64,000 nt of DNA from an uncultured Endozoicomonas sp. (lineage in GTDB: Bacteria > Pseudomonadota > Gammaproteobacteria > Pseudomonadales > Endozoicomonadaceae): contig NZ_CANMAO010000017.1 of assembly GCF_947495845.1 (NCBI RefSeq), positions 1 to 64,000 on the forward strand. The letters run 5' to 3'. Positions 18,079 through 26,809 of this stretch are shown piece by piece. The notes beneath the pieces were generated by a model. The model was not told the DNA's origin. It worked only from the letters and a program-made list of their open reading frames with translations, and made no database searches. Position numbers and translations under genes: made by a program. How positions within the stretch are numbered: position 1 is the first letter of the stretch; every line of letters begins with the position of its first letter.

Positions 18079-18975
18079 TTACTCAGCCTTATGGGTCAGG
18101 CTGTAAACGTACGCAGTCACCAGGTGAACTTTCTCTGGTCCGAGAATGTCATGCCAGGGTGGCATTACGCCGTTACGGCCTTTTCGAATGGTGTATTCAA
18201 CCTGAGTCTGACTGGAGCCGTATAACCAAACGTTATTAGTCAGATTTGGCGCACCCAGTGCATAGTTGCCAGTACCATCGGCGCTGTGACAAACGGCACA
18301 CGTCGTACTGAACACCTTCTTGCCTGCATCCAGATCATCCTGGCTGGCGCCGGAATCAATACCAGACAATTCACGGACATAACTGGCAACCTGCTTAACG
18401 CCTTTGTCACCAATCACCGCACCCCAGGCGGGCATTTGCCCTCGTCGACCCTGAGCGATGGTGGTTTTAATCGCATCAGCGCTGCCGCCATAGAGCCAGT
18501 CGTTGTCGGCAAGGTTTGGGAAACCGAAGTTACCGCCTGCATCCATACCGTGGCAAAGTGCACAGTTGTTGATAAACACCCGCTCACCCATTTTCAGAGC
18601 TTTTGGGTTTTTAATCAGCTCTTCGATGGGGGTTGCCGCGTAACGCTGAAACTCTGGTGCGAATCTGCGTTCGTGTTTCAGCTGATCGGTTTTTAGTTCG
18701 CCGACCTGAGTCCAACCCAGAACACCGGCCCATTTACCCATGCCCGGATAAAGAATCAGGTAGCCCACAGTGAACACCAGAGTGGCCACGAACATCACAA
18801 ACCACCAGTGCGGCAGAGGGTTGTCGTATTCCTCAATGCCGTCGTAGGCGTGACCTGTGGTTTCATCAGTCATGTCCCTGCGCTGGGCTTTACGGGTAGA
18901 AAACAGTACCCAGGTGACCAGTACAAGGCAGGCGGAGGTTAGTAGAACAATCCACCAGTGCCAGAAATTACTCAT
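18079..18975 (-). CDS. ccoP: cbb3-type cytochrome c oxidase subunit III (dihaem)
   Basis: CcoP carries electrons to CcoO within the cbb3 oxidase. The 298-residue product has two N-terminal transmembrane segments (about 5-26 and 57-76), the second within HWWFVMFVATLVF. Two c-type haem sites follow, CALCH near residue 138 and CAVCH near residue 228, each with a downstream Met-containing segment (GQMPAWG, GVMPPWH). It closes the ccoNOQP operon two bases after ccoQ. Confidence 0.96.
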   Translation of the reverse strand: MSNFWHWWIVLLTSACLVLVTWVLFSTRKAQRRDMTDETTGHAYDGIEEYDNPLPHWWFVMFVATLVFTVGYLILYPGMGKWAGVLGWTQVGELKTDQLKHERRFAPEFQRYAATPIEELIKNPKALKMGERVFINNCALCHGMDAGGNFGFPNLADNDWLYGGSADAIKTTIAQGRRGQMPAWGAVIGDKGVKQVASYVRELSGIDSGASQDDLDAGKKVFSTTCAVCHSADGTGNYALGAPNLTNNVWLYGSSQTQVEYTIRKGRNGVMPPWHDILGPEKVHLVTAYVYSLTHKAE

Positions 18976-18977
18976 CG

Positions 18978-19220
18978 TTATGCTACTCCTCTTTCTGGGG
19001 AGTTCTTTGTCCCGCTATGGACATTGTCATTTTCCCGGTGTTCCGTAACCGGACTATTACTATCTGAGCCATTAGCGACTTCAGTGTCGTCAGCGAAAGG
19101 CAGTGAAGCTGCCTCATCAAAGTCGCCTTTACGCTTGCTGCTGTATGCCCAGATGATCACTGATAGCATGGCGATCAGAGCGACAACTGTCGCCAGTCCT
19201 CGAATCGTATTGATATCCAT
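18978..19220 (-). CDS. ccoQ: cbb3 oxidase subunit CcoQ
   Basis: CcoQ is a small single-span subunit that stabilises the complex. The 80-residue product has one N-terminal helix and the common end-of-helix pattern WAYSSKRKGDFDEAASLPF. The remaining 30 residues are a polar tail, which makes it longer than many CcoQ proteins. Its start codon overlaps the ccoO stop by one base. Confidence 0.92.
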   Translation of the reverse strand: MDINTIRGLATVVALIAMLSVIIWAYSSKRKGDFDEAASLPFADDTEVANGSDSNSPVTEHRENDNVHSGTKNSPERGVA

Positions 19221-19831
19221 CAGCGCTTACTCGTAATGTTGGTTCCGAGACCTTGCAGATAAGCCACCAGAGCGTCGAGCTCGGTATGACCTTTCACTGC
19301 ATCTTTAGCGCCGGCAATATCCGCATCGGTGTAAGGAACGCCCAGAATGCGCAGAGTTTTCATTTTCTTTGCAGTCAGGCTGTTATCCACCGGTGTTTCT
19401 GCCAGGAATGGGTACGCCGGCATAATGGATTGTGGTACCAGATCTCTTGGGTTGATCAGGTGAGCACGGTGCCAATCATCGGAGTAACGACCACCCACAC
19501 GAGCCAGATCAGGTCCGGTGCGCTTGGAACCCCAGAGGAATGGGAAGTCGTACACAGATTCACCGGCAACCGAGTAGTGACCGTAACGTTCCACTTCTGC
19601 ACGAAGTGGGCGAATCATCTGGGAGTGACAGCCAACACAGCCTTCGCGGATGTAAATGTCGCGGCCTTCCAGTTCCAGTGCACTGTAGGGCTCAAGCCCT
19701 TCAACGGGTTGAGTGGTTTCATCCTGGAAAAACAGCGGGACGATTTCCACCAGACTGCCGAAACTGATGGCAACCACCACCAGTATCACCATCAGTCCAA
19801 GGTTCTTTTCAACAATATCGTGTTTAATCAT
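19220..19831 (-). CDS. ccoO: cbb3-type cytochrome c oxidase subunit II (monohaem)
   Basis: CcoO is the membrane-anchored monohaem cytochrome of the cbb3 oxidase. The 203-residue product has one N-terminal transmembrane helix and the family motif [17 protein letters not shown], with the CVGCH haem site near residue 61. [13 protein letters not shown] and [11 protein letters not shown] follow; the latter supplies the Met ligand. It lies five bases after ccoN and overlaps ccoQ. Confidence 0.96.
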   Translation of the reverse strand: MIKHDIVEKNLGLMVILVVVAISFGSLVEIVPLFFQDETTQPVEGLEPYSALELEGRDIYIREGCVGCHSQMIRPLRAEVERYGHYSVAGESVYDFPFLWGSKRTGPDLARVGGRYSDDWHRAHLINPRDLVPQSIMPAYPFLAETPVDNSLTAKKMKTLRILGVPYTDADIAGAKDAVKGHTELDALVAYLQGLGTNITSKR

Positions 19832-19836
19832 TGTTA

Positions 19837-21288
19837 TTAGCTCCCTGCAACCGGCTGAGCATTCTCATTCACAGAGGTGTCTTCTGTTTCAGTGGCTGTG
19901 CGGTAGACGTTATAAGCCATCAACAGCATACCCAGCACAAAGAACGCACCGCCAATCGCCCGCACCACATAACCAAAGTGGCTGGCTTCAACAGACTCAA
20001 TAAAGCTGTAAGTCAGGGTGCCGTCTTCGTTCACTGCACGCCACATCAGACCTTGCATGATACCGTTTACCCACATGGCAACGATGTACAACACGGTGCC
20101 GATGGTTGCCAGCCAGAAGTGCGTGTTGATCAGGCTAACGCTGTACATCTGTTCTTTGCCGTACAGTTTCGGAATCAGGTGATACAGAGAACCGAAGGAC
20201 ACCATGGCTACCCAACCCAAAGCACCGGAATGTACGTGACCAATGGTCCAGTCGGTGTAGTGAGACAGGGCGTTAACGGTTTTGATCGCCATCATTGGGC
20301 CTTCAAAGGTAGACATACCGTAGAAGGAAAGAGAGACAACCAGGAAGCGCAGAATTGGATCGGTGCGCAGTTTATGCCACGCGCCGGAAAGCGTCATGAT
20401 GCCGTTGATCATCCCGCCCCAGGAAGGTGCCAGCAGGACCAGAGACATCACCATGCCCAAACTCTGAGCCCAATCAGGCAGAGCGGTGTAATGCAGGTGA
20501 TGAGGGCCAGCCCAAATGTAAATGGCCACCAGTGCCCAGAAGTGCACGATGGACAAACGGTAAGAGTAAACCGGACGTTCTGCCTGCTTCGGTACGAAGT
20601 AGTACATCATGCCCAGGAAACCCGCCGTCAGGAAGAAGCCGACCGCGTTGTGACCGTACCACCACTGAATCATGGCATCCATGGCACCGGCATAAGCGGA
20701 GTAGGATTTGGTCATGCTCACTGGCAGTGCAGCACTGTTGACAATGTGCAGAACCGCAACGGTGATAATGAATGCGCCGAAGAACCAGTTAGCCACATAA
20801 ATGTGCTTGCTCTTACGCTTCATGATGGTGCCAAAGAACACGATCGCATAACTGACCCAGACCACAGCGATCAGAATATCGATGGGCCATTCCAGCTCGG
20901 CATACTCTTTAGAAGAGGTCATGCCCAGTGGCAATGTAATGGCGGCCAGCACGATCACCAGTTGCCAACCCCAGAAGGTGAAGGCGGCGAGTTTGGGCAG
21001 AGCCAGTGTCGCCTGACAGGTGCGCTGTACGATGTAGTAGGAAGTCGCGAACAATACGCAACCACCAAACGCAAAAATTACCGCATTAGTATGCAGTGGT
21101 CGTAAACGTCCAAAGCTGGTCCATGGCAGGCCCAGGTTGAGTTCAGGAAAGACCATTTGAGAGGCGATCAGCAGGCCTACCGCCATACCAACAACACCCC
21201 AGACCACGGCCATGATGGCAAACTGCCGAACTACGTTGTAGTTATATGCCGTGTCTTGATAGCTCGGCTGTAACGTTGCAGTACTCAT
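19837..21288 (-). CDS. ccoN: cbb3-type cytochrome c oxidase subunit I
   Basis: CcoN is the catalytic subunit, with haem b, the b3-CuB centre and twelve transmembrane helices. Seen in the 483-residue product are [16 protein letters not shown] (low-spin haem ligand region), [13 protein letters not shown] (CuB ligand region), [13 protein letters not shown] and [10 protein letters not shown]. It is the first gene of ccoNOQP and has a candidate FNR-activated promoter 40-85 bases upstream. Together with CcoO and CcoP it gives a high-affinity terminal oxidase for low-oxygen growth. Confidence 0.97.
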   Translation of the reverse strand: MSTATLQPSYQDTAYNYNVVRQFAIMAVVWGVVGMAVGLLIASQMVFPELNLGLPWTSFGRLRPLHTNAVIFAFGGCVLFATSYYIVQRTCQATLALPKLAAFTFWGWQLVIVLAAITLPLGMTSSKEYAELEWPIDILIAVVWVSYAIVFFGTIMKRKSKHIYVANWFFGAFIITVAVLHIVNSAALPVSMTKSYSAYAGAMDAMIQWWYGHNAVGFFLTAGFLGMMYYFVPKQAERPVYSYRLSIVHFWALVAIYIWAGPHHLHYTALPDWAQSLGMVMSLVLLAPSWGGMINGIMTLSGAWHKLRTDPILRFLVVSLSFYGMSTFEGPMMAIKTVNALSHYTDWTIGHVHSGALGWVAMVSFGSLYHLIPKLYGKEQMYSVSLINTHFWLATIGTVLYIVAMWVNGIMQGLMWRAVNEDGTLTYSFIESVEASHFGYVVRAIGGAFFVLGMLLMAYNVYRTATETEDTSVNENAQPVAGS

Positions 21289-21330
21289 GCTCCATGTTAC
21301 CTTCGGGTTATACTTATGAGAGTTCGTAAT

Positions 21331-21372
21331 ATTGTGGGTAAACCGAAGTGGAATTGTATTGACGCAGATCAG
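21331..21372 (-). promoter_or_regulatory. candidate FNR-dependent promoter of ccoNOQP
   Basis: TTGAC-GCAG-ATCAG at 21359-21372 matches the FNR consensus at eight of ten bases with the correct four-base spacer. On the minus strand a -10-like CACAAT lies at 21336-21331. Setting the start site at about 21324 from this hexamer puts the FNR box centre at -41.5, the class II activator position. The resulting leader is about 35 bases. Confidence 0.65.
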
Positions 21373-21849
21373 TATCCGGTCAAAAACTGAGCCTGAGGGC
21401 TTTGTTTGGAAGGCAGAAGTGTTGTAGCGTTATCTGTTTTGCGAAGCAGTTCCAGTGAACGACCGTTCTCGTCCATGTAAACAGTTTGAAAAAGTGGAAG
21501 ATGAACCGTGTCTTTTGAATTACTTTTCGTATGATGGTGCAGCCAACATCATGCTGAAAGAAAATTGCAAACACCAGCTCCTGCTTACTCTTGTTCTATA
21601 AAACCTACTTATAAAAACAGACGTCTTGTCGTAACAGTCCTGACTTTCTTTTTCTCAGCCGTGTATGACTCTTTTTTGGTCATTTAACGCTTCAGTTATC
21701 CTCATCGGAATCAGAGCATCTTGTAAGAGGATGCCCCCACATTCCGCCGCCATGATACCGAAATATAGGTGTGCCCGCTAATGCTTTTTCGGTCTGTACT
21801 TAATCGTGGTTCCAGTGGTATTTATGTACGACTAGCCTGAGGTTCTTAT
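21373..21849. other. intergenic region upstream of ccoN and of the hydrolase gene
   Basis: The 477 bases hold no ORF I can support. The plus-strand part near the hydrolase must carry its promoter, but no clear -35/-10 pair was identified. No repeat recurring elsewhere in the window was noticed. Confidence 0.4.
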
Positions 21850-22497
21850 ATGGAATTAATCTGGAATAAAGCATCAGATAATGCGGAAGTACTGATACTG
21901 GCCCATGGTGCAGGTGCGGCAATGGATAGCGAGTTTATGGAACGAATGGCTGAATTGATCTGTGAATCAGGAGTCACTGTCGTCCGTTTTGAATTCGATT
22001 ATATGCAGCAGCGTCGGGAAACCGGTTCTCGTCGACCGCCAGATCGTCAGCCAAAATTGCTGGCTTGTTGGGAACGGGTGTTAGACGCAGTGTATGAAGA
22101 AGTGGGCAGGCCGTTGTTTATTGGTGGCAAATCCATGGGCGGAAGAATGGCAACATTATTGGTTGCTCAGTCTGAAAATGAGGGGCGAGAAAGCCCGGTG
22201 CCTATCAAGGGTGTGGTTTGTCTGGGGTATCCCTTTTATGCCGCAGGTAAGCATGACAAACCCAGAATTGACCATTTACAGGAAATAAATACGCCTGTAT
22301 TGGTGATGCAGGGTGAGCGGGATGCCATGGGCGGCAGGGAAACCGTCGGTGAATACTTATTGTCTCCTAATGTGAGTATTCACTGGCTGGCAGACGGTAA
22401 TCATGACTTGAAACCCAGAAAGGTATCAGGTTTTTCTCACGAAGATCATCTGCAAACCAGTGTTGTTTGTATTCACGAGTTTTGCGCGGCTTGTTAA
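21850..22497 (+). CDS. alpha/beta hydrolase of the KANL3/Tex30-like family
   Basis: The 215-residue product is a compact alpha/beta hydrolase without a signal peptide. It shows the oxyanion-side LILAHGAGAAMDSEFM, a nucleophile elbow GGKSMGGRMA with Ser near residue 97, an acid-bearing strand VLVMQGERDAMG, and a final His in LADGNHDLKPRK. These form a complete Ser-Asp-His triad in the order used by the dienelactone-hydrolase-like KANL3/Tex30 group. The substrate is unknown. It ends 11 bases from the convergent peroxidase gene. Confidence 0.85.
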   Translation: MELIWNKASDNAEVLILAHGAGAAMDSEFMERMAELICESGVTVVRFEFDYMQQRRETGSRRPPDRQPKLLACWERVLDAVYEEVGRPLFIGGKSMGGRMATLLVAQSENEGRESPVPIKGVVCLGYPFYAAGKHDKPRIDHLQEINTPVLVMQGERDAMGGRETVGEYLLSPNVSIHWLADGNHDLKPRKVSGFSHEDHLQTSVVCIHEFCAAC

Positions 22498-22508
22498 AGG
22501 AAGGCGCT

Positions 22509-23438
22509 TTAGTTTGAAGCGCTTTCCAGAAACTCAATGGATGGTGCAAAGAACGCACAGCCGGTAACGGCGTTTGAAAACTTCATCAGATGATCGTAGT
22601 GACCATCGCTGTCTGCATGAATCATGGCTTCTAGCATCAGCTCAAAATGTACTGGCGTTCTGCAGTAAGACACAAAGTACAATCCCGCTTCTTTTGAATC
22701 GCCATAAGGCATGCTGTGACGAAGAATCTCCATGCTTTTGCCATCCGCATCTTTCAAATTGACCCGTTTGATATGGGCATCCGGTGATTTGTCGTCAGAG
22801 CTGAACTCAATGTTCTCTTCTTTGCTTCGTCCGATAATGGCTTCCTGATGGTGAACCGGACACTGTGCCCACTGTTTCAGCTCGTGCACATAACGCTGAG
22901 TGTGAATGTACGTGCCGCCAGCAAAATCGCTGTCTTCTTCACCGACAATCGCCACGGCTGCACGGTTGTCGCCTTCCGGATTTTCAGTGCCGTCGACAAA
23001 ACCGGTAAGGTCGCGGCAGTCCAGGTAGCGGAAGCCATAGACTTCTTCTTCGACTTTCACGGTATCGTCAAACAACGCCATCACTTGCTGCATTAATTCA
23101 AAGTTCAGGTCTTTTCGGTTGGAGCGGATGTGCAGGAGTAGGTCGCCAGCCGTTGCGGGGGCTTTTCTATGGCCATCTTCCAGAGCGATAAATGGATGTA
23201 AGTTTGCCGGTTTTTTATTGGGGAACAGTTGTTCCCAGGCTTTGCTGCCAATGCTGATGGTTGAAGTTAAATGTGCGTCAGGGTGACGATCACTAAGAGT
23301 TTGGGTTAGCTCTGGAACTGAGGAGAGTGATTGCTTGATACGCTGTGAGCTGGGGTTTTCAGCATTATTGATAGAAAATACAATGAATAGTGCGTCGGTA
23401 TTGGCACTGGGTATTATTCCGGTTTGGGGAGTTGGCAT
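22509..23438 (-). CDS. DyP-type haem peroxidase
   Basis: Dye-decolorising peroxidases are haem enzymes that oxidise diverse substrates with hydrogen peroxide. The catalytic GFVDGTENP (the GxxDG motif with distal Asp) is present, followed by HHQEAIIGRSKEE with a candidate proximal-His region and the FVSYCRTP segment near the end. The frame opens at 23501, but the ATG at 23438 has CAGGG at suitable distance and matches family starts (PTPQTGI), giving 309 residues. No Tat or Sec signal is visible, so it is probably cytoplasmic (YfeX-like class). An encapsulin partner was not seen nearby. Confidence 0.9.
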   Translation of the reverse strand: MPTPQTGIIPSANTDALFIVFSINNAENPSSQRIKQSLSSVPELTQTLSDRHPDAHLTSTISIGSKAWEQLFPNKKPANLHPFIALEDGHRKAPATAGDLLLHIRSNRKDLNFELMQQVMALFDDTVKVEEEVYGFRYLDCRDLTGFVDGTENPEGDNRAAVAIVGEEDSDFAGGTYIHTQRYVHELKQWAQCPVHHQEAIIGRSKEENIEFSSDDKSPDAHIKRVNLKDADGKSMEILRHSMPYGDSKEAGLYFVSYCRTPVHFELMLEAMIHADSDGHYDHLMKFSNAVTGCAFFAPSIEFLESASN

Positions 23439-23675
23439 GATCTGAAACCCTGAAAATAACATTTGGTTAATTGTTGGTTGTTTGTCTGGATGGTTCTTCA
23501 CCCAGAAAAAATAATCGAAAATTCTACGTCAATATGAAACTAATCATCGTGTTTTAGATCAATGTATTTTTGTACATATCTGATAGGTGTTAATACTTGG
23601 GGGTTACCTTGTAATGTCCTGGTCAGATATTAATAACATGAAGCCGATAAGGATGTCGTCAATATAGGGTGATTT

Positions 23676-25061
23676 ATGCCAGGTTTAGACGCTACTACAC
23701 CAACCCCCGCTATACCGCATCCACAGCAGGCACCTGAGGTGGCGACAAGAGCAAAACATTCGGCACTTGAAGGGCAAGCCTGCAATATCTGTGACCAGAT
23801 GTTTTCAGAGGATGCCAGAACAGAGAAATATTGTTTATGGCATTGTGAAAGATCTTTACGGGTTGTGTCTCTGTCTAATTGTCATTCGGGGCATTTTCTT
23901 CATAGTCATTGTTTAGAGAGAGTGAGTCGCAGGCTTCCTGATAATCAATCCTGTTGTAATATTTGCCAGAGAAACGTTGTTATCAATGGGGACATGCAGG
24001 CCTCGTTTAATAAATGGAAAGCAGTTGATGATGCGATCTCGCCAGTTCTGAAAATTCTGGTTGAAAGGTGTGTCAATGGGGTGAACCAATGTGAATTAGA
24101 ACGGCTTGAAGATTGTTTATCAATATTAAAGGCGTTTGTTGAAGAGGATGAAGATGCAAGGGTTATCTATAGCGATGGGTGTTGGGCTATCGGTAAAGAA
24201 CATCTTGAGCGTCTCTGGAAAAAACTTGAACTACAAGAAAATGAAATAAAGCAGCCTGAATTACGGGAAGCGTTGAGCAAACTTATTTTTGCTTTCTATG
24301 AATCGATTCAATCCTATAGAGCAGCACCCGACTCTTTTAATGCGCTAATAAACGAACTGGAAATGTTGCAGGCATCATATTGCAGTGAGCATGACGGGTT
24401 AAGTGTTTTTTTGGCAAAGTTGATGGTTTTGGGGCAGCGTAAATACTCATGCTATTTTAACTCTGCTGTGATGCAGGAAAGGTTAACTAAAGCAGCAAAC
24501 ATAATTGTTAATGATTCTAAAAATATTGTGCTTGATGAAGACGATTCTAAGGGGATTTGTGAGCAATGGTATCAAGTGGTATCCAAAGACTATGAGTCGC
24601 TCCCCTTTTGTCGACGCTACGAAATATTAAAACTTCTTGAAACGGTTTATACGCGATTCGATTCGAAAGAAGTGTTTGTATCGGGGCTGGAATATATGCA
24701 TTTTCATTGTTGGCAGGAGGTGAGTAGTTTGTTGGAAAATCCTCGGTTTATTGATTGTGCAACATTAGCCGATGCGCAGGCATTTGTTAAAGAAGAGCGT
24801 ATCTCTTGTGATAAAGGGCTTCAGGATGAGTTGGATGCATTGGCGGATACTTACCCCGATAAAATGGCAGCGAAGTGTCAGGCTATGCTTGAAGCTGTTG
24901 GTGAAACCTTTGCTGGTGGTGAGAAGCAGGAGAGCAGTGTGGAGATGATGAATTGGCTGGACAATGTGCTTAAATATGGAACTGAAAAGCAGCAAGTGGA
25001 AGCAGGGGTCAAAAAGTTTATTTTACGCATGCCTGTATTAAAACTTGATGATACTCATTAA
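23676..25061 (+). CDS. RING-H2 finger protein, eukaryotic-like
   Basis: Residues about 35-90 carry a complete RING-H2 ligand set: CNIC, then NCHSGHFLHSHC giving C-x3-H-x2-H-x2-C, then CNIC. This is the fold used by eukaryotic E3 ubiquitin ligases to bind E2 enzymes. The other 370 residues are mostly helical, acidic and contain many scattered Cys; no known domain was recognised. There is no signal peptide. The start has an AGGG ribosome-binding sequence eight bases upstream. Bacteria lack ubiquitin, so activity inside a host cell is the natural inference, as for RING/U-box effectors of intracellular pathogens, but secretion is not shown. Local codon use is AT-richer than in the flanking housekeeping genes. 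Confidence 0.75.
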   Translation: MPGLDATTPTPAIPHPQQAPEVATRAKHSALEGQACNICDQMFSEDARTEKYCLWHCERSLRVVSLSNCHSGHFLHSHCLERVSRRLPDNQSCCNICQRNVVINGDMQASFNKWKAVDDAISPVLKILVERCVNGVNQCELERLEDCLSILKAFVEEDEDARVIYSDGCWAIGKEHLERLWKKLELQENEIKQPELREALSKLIFAFYESIQSYRAAPDSFNALINELEMLQASYCSEHDGLSVFLAKLMVLGQRKYSCYFNSAVMQERLTKAANIIVNDSKNIVLDEDDSKGICEQWYQVVSKDYESLPFCRRYEILKLLETVYTRFDSKEVFVSGLEYMHFHCWQEVSSLLENPRFIDCATLADAQAFVKEERISCDKGLQDELDALADTYPDKMAAKCQAMLEAVGETFAGGEKQESSVEMMNWLDNVLKYGTEKQQVEAGVKKFILRMPVLKLDDTH

Positions 25062-25096
25062 GATTTTGTGCCCCGACACTTGGCGTTGTTTTTAAA

Positions 25097-26437
25097 ATGG
25101 AAATATCCCTACCGGTCTGGCACAGAGTGTGGCACTTTGCCTGGCCAGCAATCGTTTCAAATATTTCAGTACCGCTACTTGGTTTAGTGGATTCAGCGGT
25201 GCTTGGTCACCTGCCTTCACCGGAATATTTAGGCGGTGTTGCCATTGCTGCAACCTTGTTCAGCATGGTGTTCTGGGCATTTGGTTTTTTGCGGATGGGG
25301 ACGACCGGCCTGGTGGCTCAAGCAAAAGGGCGTGGTGATCGAGACGCCTGCCGAAAGTGGCTGTTGCAATCCGTGGCTTTTGCTGCAGCGATTGGGGTGT
25401 TGTTGATTCTCTTTTCGTCACCGATCTTTTCAGTGGTGTTGCCTTTTTTTGATGCCAGTGCTGTGGTTGCCCGGCAGGCTGACATCTATTTCTCCACCCG
25501 TATTTTTTCCGCGCCGGCGGTGTTGATCAACTATGCGTTGATTGGTTGGCTGATCGGAATGCAGAAACCCAAAGGTCCGCTGTTTATTCTGGTGCTGGGC
25601 AATGTGGTCAATATTGTTCTGGATCTCTGGTTTGTACTCGGGCTTGGCTGGGCGACACAGGGCGCTGCGTTGGCCACCGTGATTGCGGATTATCTGGCGC
25701 TGGCTGGTGGGTTATACATTGTAAATCGAACACTTCAGGAAACCGGCGGCGAGTTTTCATGGGCAATGCTGATGGATGCCGTTGGGTTACGCCGGCTGGT
25801 GTTGTTGAATCGCCACTTATTTGTGCGCACCTTATGCCTGTTGTTTGTTCAGAGTTTCTTCACTGCCCAGGGGGCTCGGCTCGGCGATGACATTCTGGCC
25901 GCTAATGCCCTGTTATTAAATTTGATGGTGTTGATTTCTAATGGTCTGGATGGTTTTGCTCATGCAGCAGAAGCGCTGACCGGTGAAGCCATCGGAAGAA
26001 AAGACCGTAAACTGTTTGCGCAAGTGATCCGGGTGACGGGTTGGTGCTCCCTGATCTGCGGTGGTTTATTCTGCCTTATTCTGGGCGTTGGCGGTCATGC
26101 CTTGCTGGGGTTGTTGACCGATATTCCAGAAGTGGTGGATCAAGCATCGGTTTATCTGCCCTGGTTGGTGGTGATGCCGCTGATTGCTGTCTGGTGTTTC
26201 TGGCTGGATGGCGTCTTTATTGGTGCCGTCAGAACCGATATGATGCAGCACACGATGCTGGCGGCTACGGTTCTGGTATTCCTTCCCTTGTGGTTTGTGT
26301 TTAAGGGGTTGGGGAATCAGGGGTTGTGGCTGGCTTATACCCTGTTTATGGGTGCGCGAGGTGTTGGTTTGATTTGGGTCTTCCGACGATTCAGTGCTCG
26401 GGATAGGTGGTTTGCCGATCGGCAGGAACTGGTTTGA
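25097..26437 (+). CDS. dinF: MATE-family efflux transporter, DinF type
   Basis: The 446-residue product has twelve hydrophobic segments in two MATE halves. Signatures are PAIVSNISVPLLGLVDSAVLGHL in the first helices, FGFLRMGTTGLVAQAKG, and GFAHAAEALTGEAIG in the second half. This pattern is the DinF subgroup, which exports drugs or oxidant-related compounds by ion antiport. It begins 36 bases after the RING gene, with tusA 28 bases downstream. Confidence 0.9.
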   Translation: MEISLPVWHRVWHFAWPAIVSNISVPLLGLVDSAVLGHLPSPEYLGGVAIAATLFSMVFWAFGFLRMGTTGLVAQAKGRGDRDACRKWLLQSVAFAAAIGVLLILFSSPIFSVVLPFFDASAVVARQADIYFSTRIFSAPAVLINYALIGWLIGMQKPKGPLFILVLGNVVNIVLDLWFVLGLGWATQGAALATVIADYLALAGGLYIVNRTLQETGGEFSWAMLMDAVGLRRLVLLNRHLFVRTLCLLFVQSFFTAQGARLGDDILAANALLLNLMVLISNGLDGFAHAAEALTGEAIGRKDRKLFAQVIRVTGWCSLICGGLFCLILGVGGHALLGLLTDIPEVVDQASVYLPWLVVMPLIAVWCFWLDGVFIGAVRTDMMQHTMLAATVLVFLPLWFVFKGLGNQGLWLAYTLFMGARGVGLIWVFRRFSARDRWFADRQELV

Positions 26438-26465
26438 GAGATACTAAGTGTGCTATGAGTCTGAT

Positions 26466-26726
26466 ATGACGACTGTTGTAAAAAACGAAGCGTTTGAAGT
26501 GCATCATGAGCTGGATACTTGCGGCCTGTTTTGCCCGGAACCGGTGATGATGTTGCACAATAAGATTCGGGATATGAAAAGTGGCGAAGTGGTCAGAGTG
26601 GTTGCCACAGACCCTTCTACCCAGCGAGATATCCCGAAGTTTTGCAATTTTCTGGATCATCCTTTGTTGAACCAGAATGAGCAGGATAATCAGTATGTGT
26701 ATTGGATCCGTAAACGGAGCTCATAA
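26466..26726 (+). CDS. tusA: TusA-family sulfur carrier
   Basis: TusA proteins carry persulfide sulfur from cysteine desulfurase toward tRNA 2-thiouridine, molybdenum cofactor and related pathways. The 86-residue product has the catalytic signature [13 protein letters not shown] (C-P-x-P with a second preceding Cys), then [21 protein letters not shown]. The frame opens at a GTG (26448), but the ATG at 26466 matches the family start. It follows dinF on the same strand and may be cotranscribed. Confidence 0.92.
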   Translation: MTTVVKNEAFEVHHELDTCGLFCPEPVMMLHNKIRDMKSGEVVRVVATDPSTQRDIPKFCNFLDHPLLNQNEQDNQYVYWIRKRSS

Positions 26727-26809
26727 CGCACTCTGGTAGTCTGGCTGAGAAAAGGATCCGTTGAGGAGGGTAATCTCTATCAGGCTGCAGGTGTTATCTT
26801 TTCAGACGC

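Noticed and set aside
19831-21105. 424-residue plus-strand ORF opposite ccoN
   Set aside because: It is a shadow of the conserved ccoN coding strand. The translation is His/Gln-rich without any family features.
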